From contig CAIJOA010000017.1 in assembly GCA_903822185.1 (NCBI GenBank), positions 124,001 through 188,000 of the forward strand: DNA of 64,000 bases, written 5' to 3'. Positions within the stretch are counted from its first letter, which is position 1. Every line of letters starts with the position of its first letter. Below are positions 62,954 to 64,000 of this stretch, piece by piece. The translations under genes and the position numbers were made by a program. The notes under the pieces are model-generated. The model worked only from the letters and a program-made list of their open reading frames with translations. It had not been told where the DNA came from and did no database searches. This DNA is from an uncultured Rhodospirillales bacterium. Lineage in GTDB: Bacteria > Pseudomonadota > Alphaproteobacteria > ATCC43930 > CGMCC-115725.

Positions 62954-64000
62954 GTGTATCGTTATGACGATTTCGATCATCGCTTCGTCGATGAGCGCGT
63001 CGCGCAATATCGCGACCAGGTGCGCCGTCGCCTCGCCGGGCAACTGACCGAGGACGAGTTCAAGCCGCTGCGGCTGATGAACGGTCTCTATCTTCAGATG
63101 CACGCCTATATGCTGCGCATCGCCATTCCTTATGGCGCGTTCGATTCGGCCAAGATGCGCAAGCTGGCCCATATCACGCGCAAATACGATCGCGGCTACG
63201 GCCATTTCACCACGCGCCAGAATCTGCAACTCAACTGGATCAAACTGGAAGACACGCCCGACATCCTGGCGGAACTGGCCAGCGTCGAGATGCACGCGAT
63301 CCAGACCAGCGGCAATTCCTTCCGCAACACGACGACCGATCCCTTCGCCGGCGTCGCCCACGACGAGATCGAAGACCCGCGTCCCTATGCCGAAATCCTT
63401 CGGCAATGGTCCACGCTCCATCCGGAATTCTCGTTCCTGCCGCGCAAATTCAAGATCGCTGTCTCGGCCTCGACCGAGGACCGCGCGGCGGTGAAGATGC
63501 ACGATGTCGGACTGTATCTGCGCCGCAACGACAAGGGCGAGGTCGGGTTTGAAGTCATGGCCGGTGGCGGACTTGGCCGTACACCGTTGCTTAGCCACAC
63601 GATCAAACCGTTCGTCGCGCGCCGCGATCTCCTCTCGTACCTCGAAGCGGTTTTGCGCGTTTATAACCAGTACGGACGCCGCGATAATATCTATAAGGCC
63701 CGCATCAAGATTCTGGTGCAGAGCCTGGGCGCGAAGAAATTCGCCGAAGAGGTCGAAGCCGAATGGCTGGCCTCGGATCGCGAAGCGGCCGCCCTGCCCG
63801 ACAATTACGTCCGCGAGATTGCTTCGGCCTTCGCCCTACCGGCCTATGACAACACGCCCGTCGATGAAGCTGCGTTCAAGCGTGATGCGGCGGCCAACCC
63901 GGCCTTCGCCCGCTGGCTGAGGCGCAATACCTTCGGGCATAAGAGTTCCAACCACGCCGTGGTGACGATCTCGCTGAAGCCGGTCGGCGAGACGCCGGGC
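62954..64000 (+). CDS. Nitrite/sulfite reductase hemoprotein (CysI type), 3' end outside window
   Basis: The frame runs open from GTG 62954 (10 bases after AGGAG) to the window end: 349 codons, without a stop. It begins VYRYDDFDHRFVDERVAQYRD and continues with LRLMNGLYLQMHAYMLRIAIPYG, KYDRGYGHFTTRQNLQLNWIK and TSGNSFRNTTTDPFAG, the siroheme-binding N-terminal half of sulfite/nitrite reductases of the CysI family. The Fe-S cluster motifs would lie downstream. It follows the DUF2849 gene in one operon. Confidence 0.92.
   Translation, partial: MYRYDDFDHRFVDERVAQYRDQVRRRLAGQLTEDEFKPLRLMNGLYLQMHAYMLRIAIPYGAFDSAKMRKLAHITRKYDRGYGHFTTRQNLQLNWIKLEDTPDILAELASVEMHAIQTSGNSFRNTTTDPFAGVAHDEIEDPRPYAEILRQWSTLHPEFSFLPRKFKIAVSASTEDRAAVKMHDVGLYLRRNDKGEVGFEVMAGGGLGRTPLLSHTIKPFVARRDLLSYLEAVLRVYNQYGRRDNIYKARIKILVQSLGAKKFAEEVEAEWLASDREAAALPDNYVREIASAFALPAYDNTPVDEAAFKRDAAANPAFARWLRRNTFGHKSSNHAVVTISLKPVGETPG

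Overview
The window is a gene-dense, GC-rich bacterial chromosome segment. It looks alphaproteobacterial, possibly close to Rhodospirillales; that placement is an inference from gene content. The supporting features are a complete System I cytochrome c maturation operon, homospermidine synthase, a DUF2849 gene directly before a CysI-type nitrite/sulfite reductase, an NrtR/NadQ-type NAD regulator with a matching nadA operator, and an oxalyl-CoA pathway. No tRNA, rRNA, phage, transposase or CRISPR was seen.

Left part (1-10.3 kb): the 3' end of a glycine-zipper envelope protein, a membrane PH-domain protein, htpG, a DUF1223 protein, a NIPSNAP protein, an amidohydrolase/FAD-monooxygenase pair divergent from an orphan solute-binding protein, and acnA. 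The 410-base gap after acnA holds a candidate small RNA with C-rich hairpin loops and its own terminator. From 10.6 to 17.2 kb lies ccmABCDEFGHI, mostly coupled by 1-4 base overlaps. It includes ccmD (54 codons).

Middle part (17.3-44.6 kb): scoAB, a pterin dehydratase, a minimal zinc metallopeptidase, a uracil-DNA-glycosylase-like protein and a DUF4197 protein. Then comes a probable IclR-controlled regulon: an exported class II aldolase-like protein with a branched-chain-type solute-binding protein, and divergently a VOC dioxygenase with a Rieske oxygenase. Its two promoter regions share a TTCCG-N6-CGGAA palindrome. Next are an aldolase/dehydrogenase fusion, nadC and nadA, a lone HyuB, an AT-richer two-gene cassette of unknown function, the NadQ-like regulator, a second Rieske oxygenase, a DapA-like protein without its catalytic lysine, a pentapeptide-repeat protein, an S1C protease homologue without its catalytic triad, arfB, a third orphan binding protein, an HU protein, an alcohol dehydrogenase, a CmcJ/NvfI-type oxygenase and a SIMPL protein.

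Right part (44.7-64 kb): an oxalate-use region. An OxlT-like antiporter lies near formate dehydrogenase (fdsA plus a NuoE-NuoF fusion), sucCD, frc and oxc. Together they would import oxalate, activate it by CoA transfer, decarboxylate it and oxidise formate to give NADH. After it come homospermidine synthase, a small Rieske protein, an EVE protein, a SAM methyltransferase, two coupled small membrane proteins, a 1-Cys peroxiredoxin behind an AT-rich regulatory stretch, DUF2849 and the start of a sulfite/nitrite reductase.

Four families of intergenic inverted repeats are present, most of them between convergent genes.
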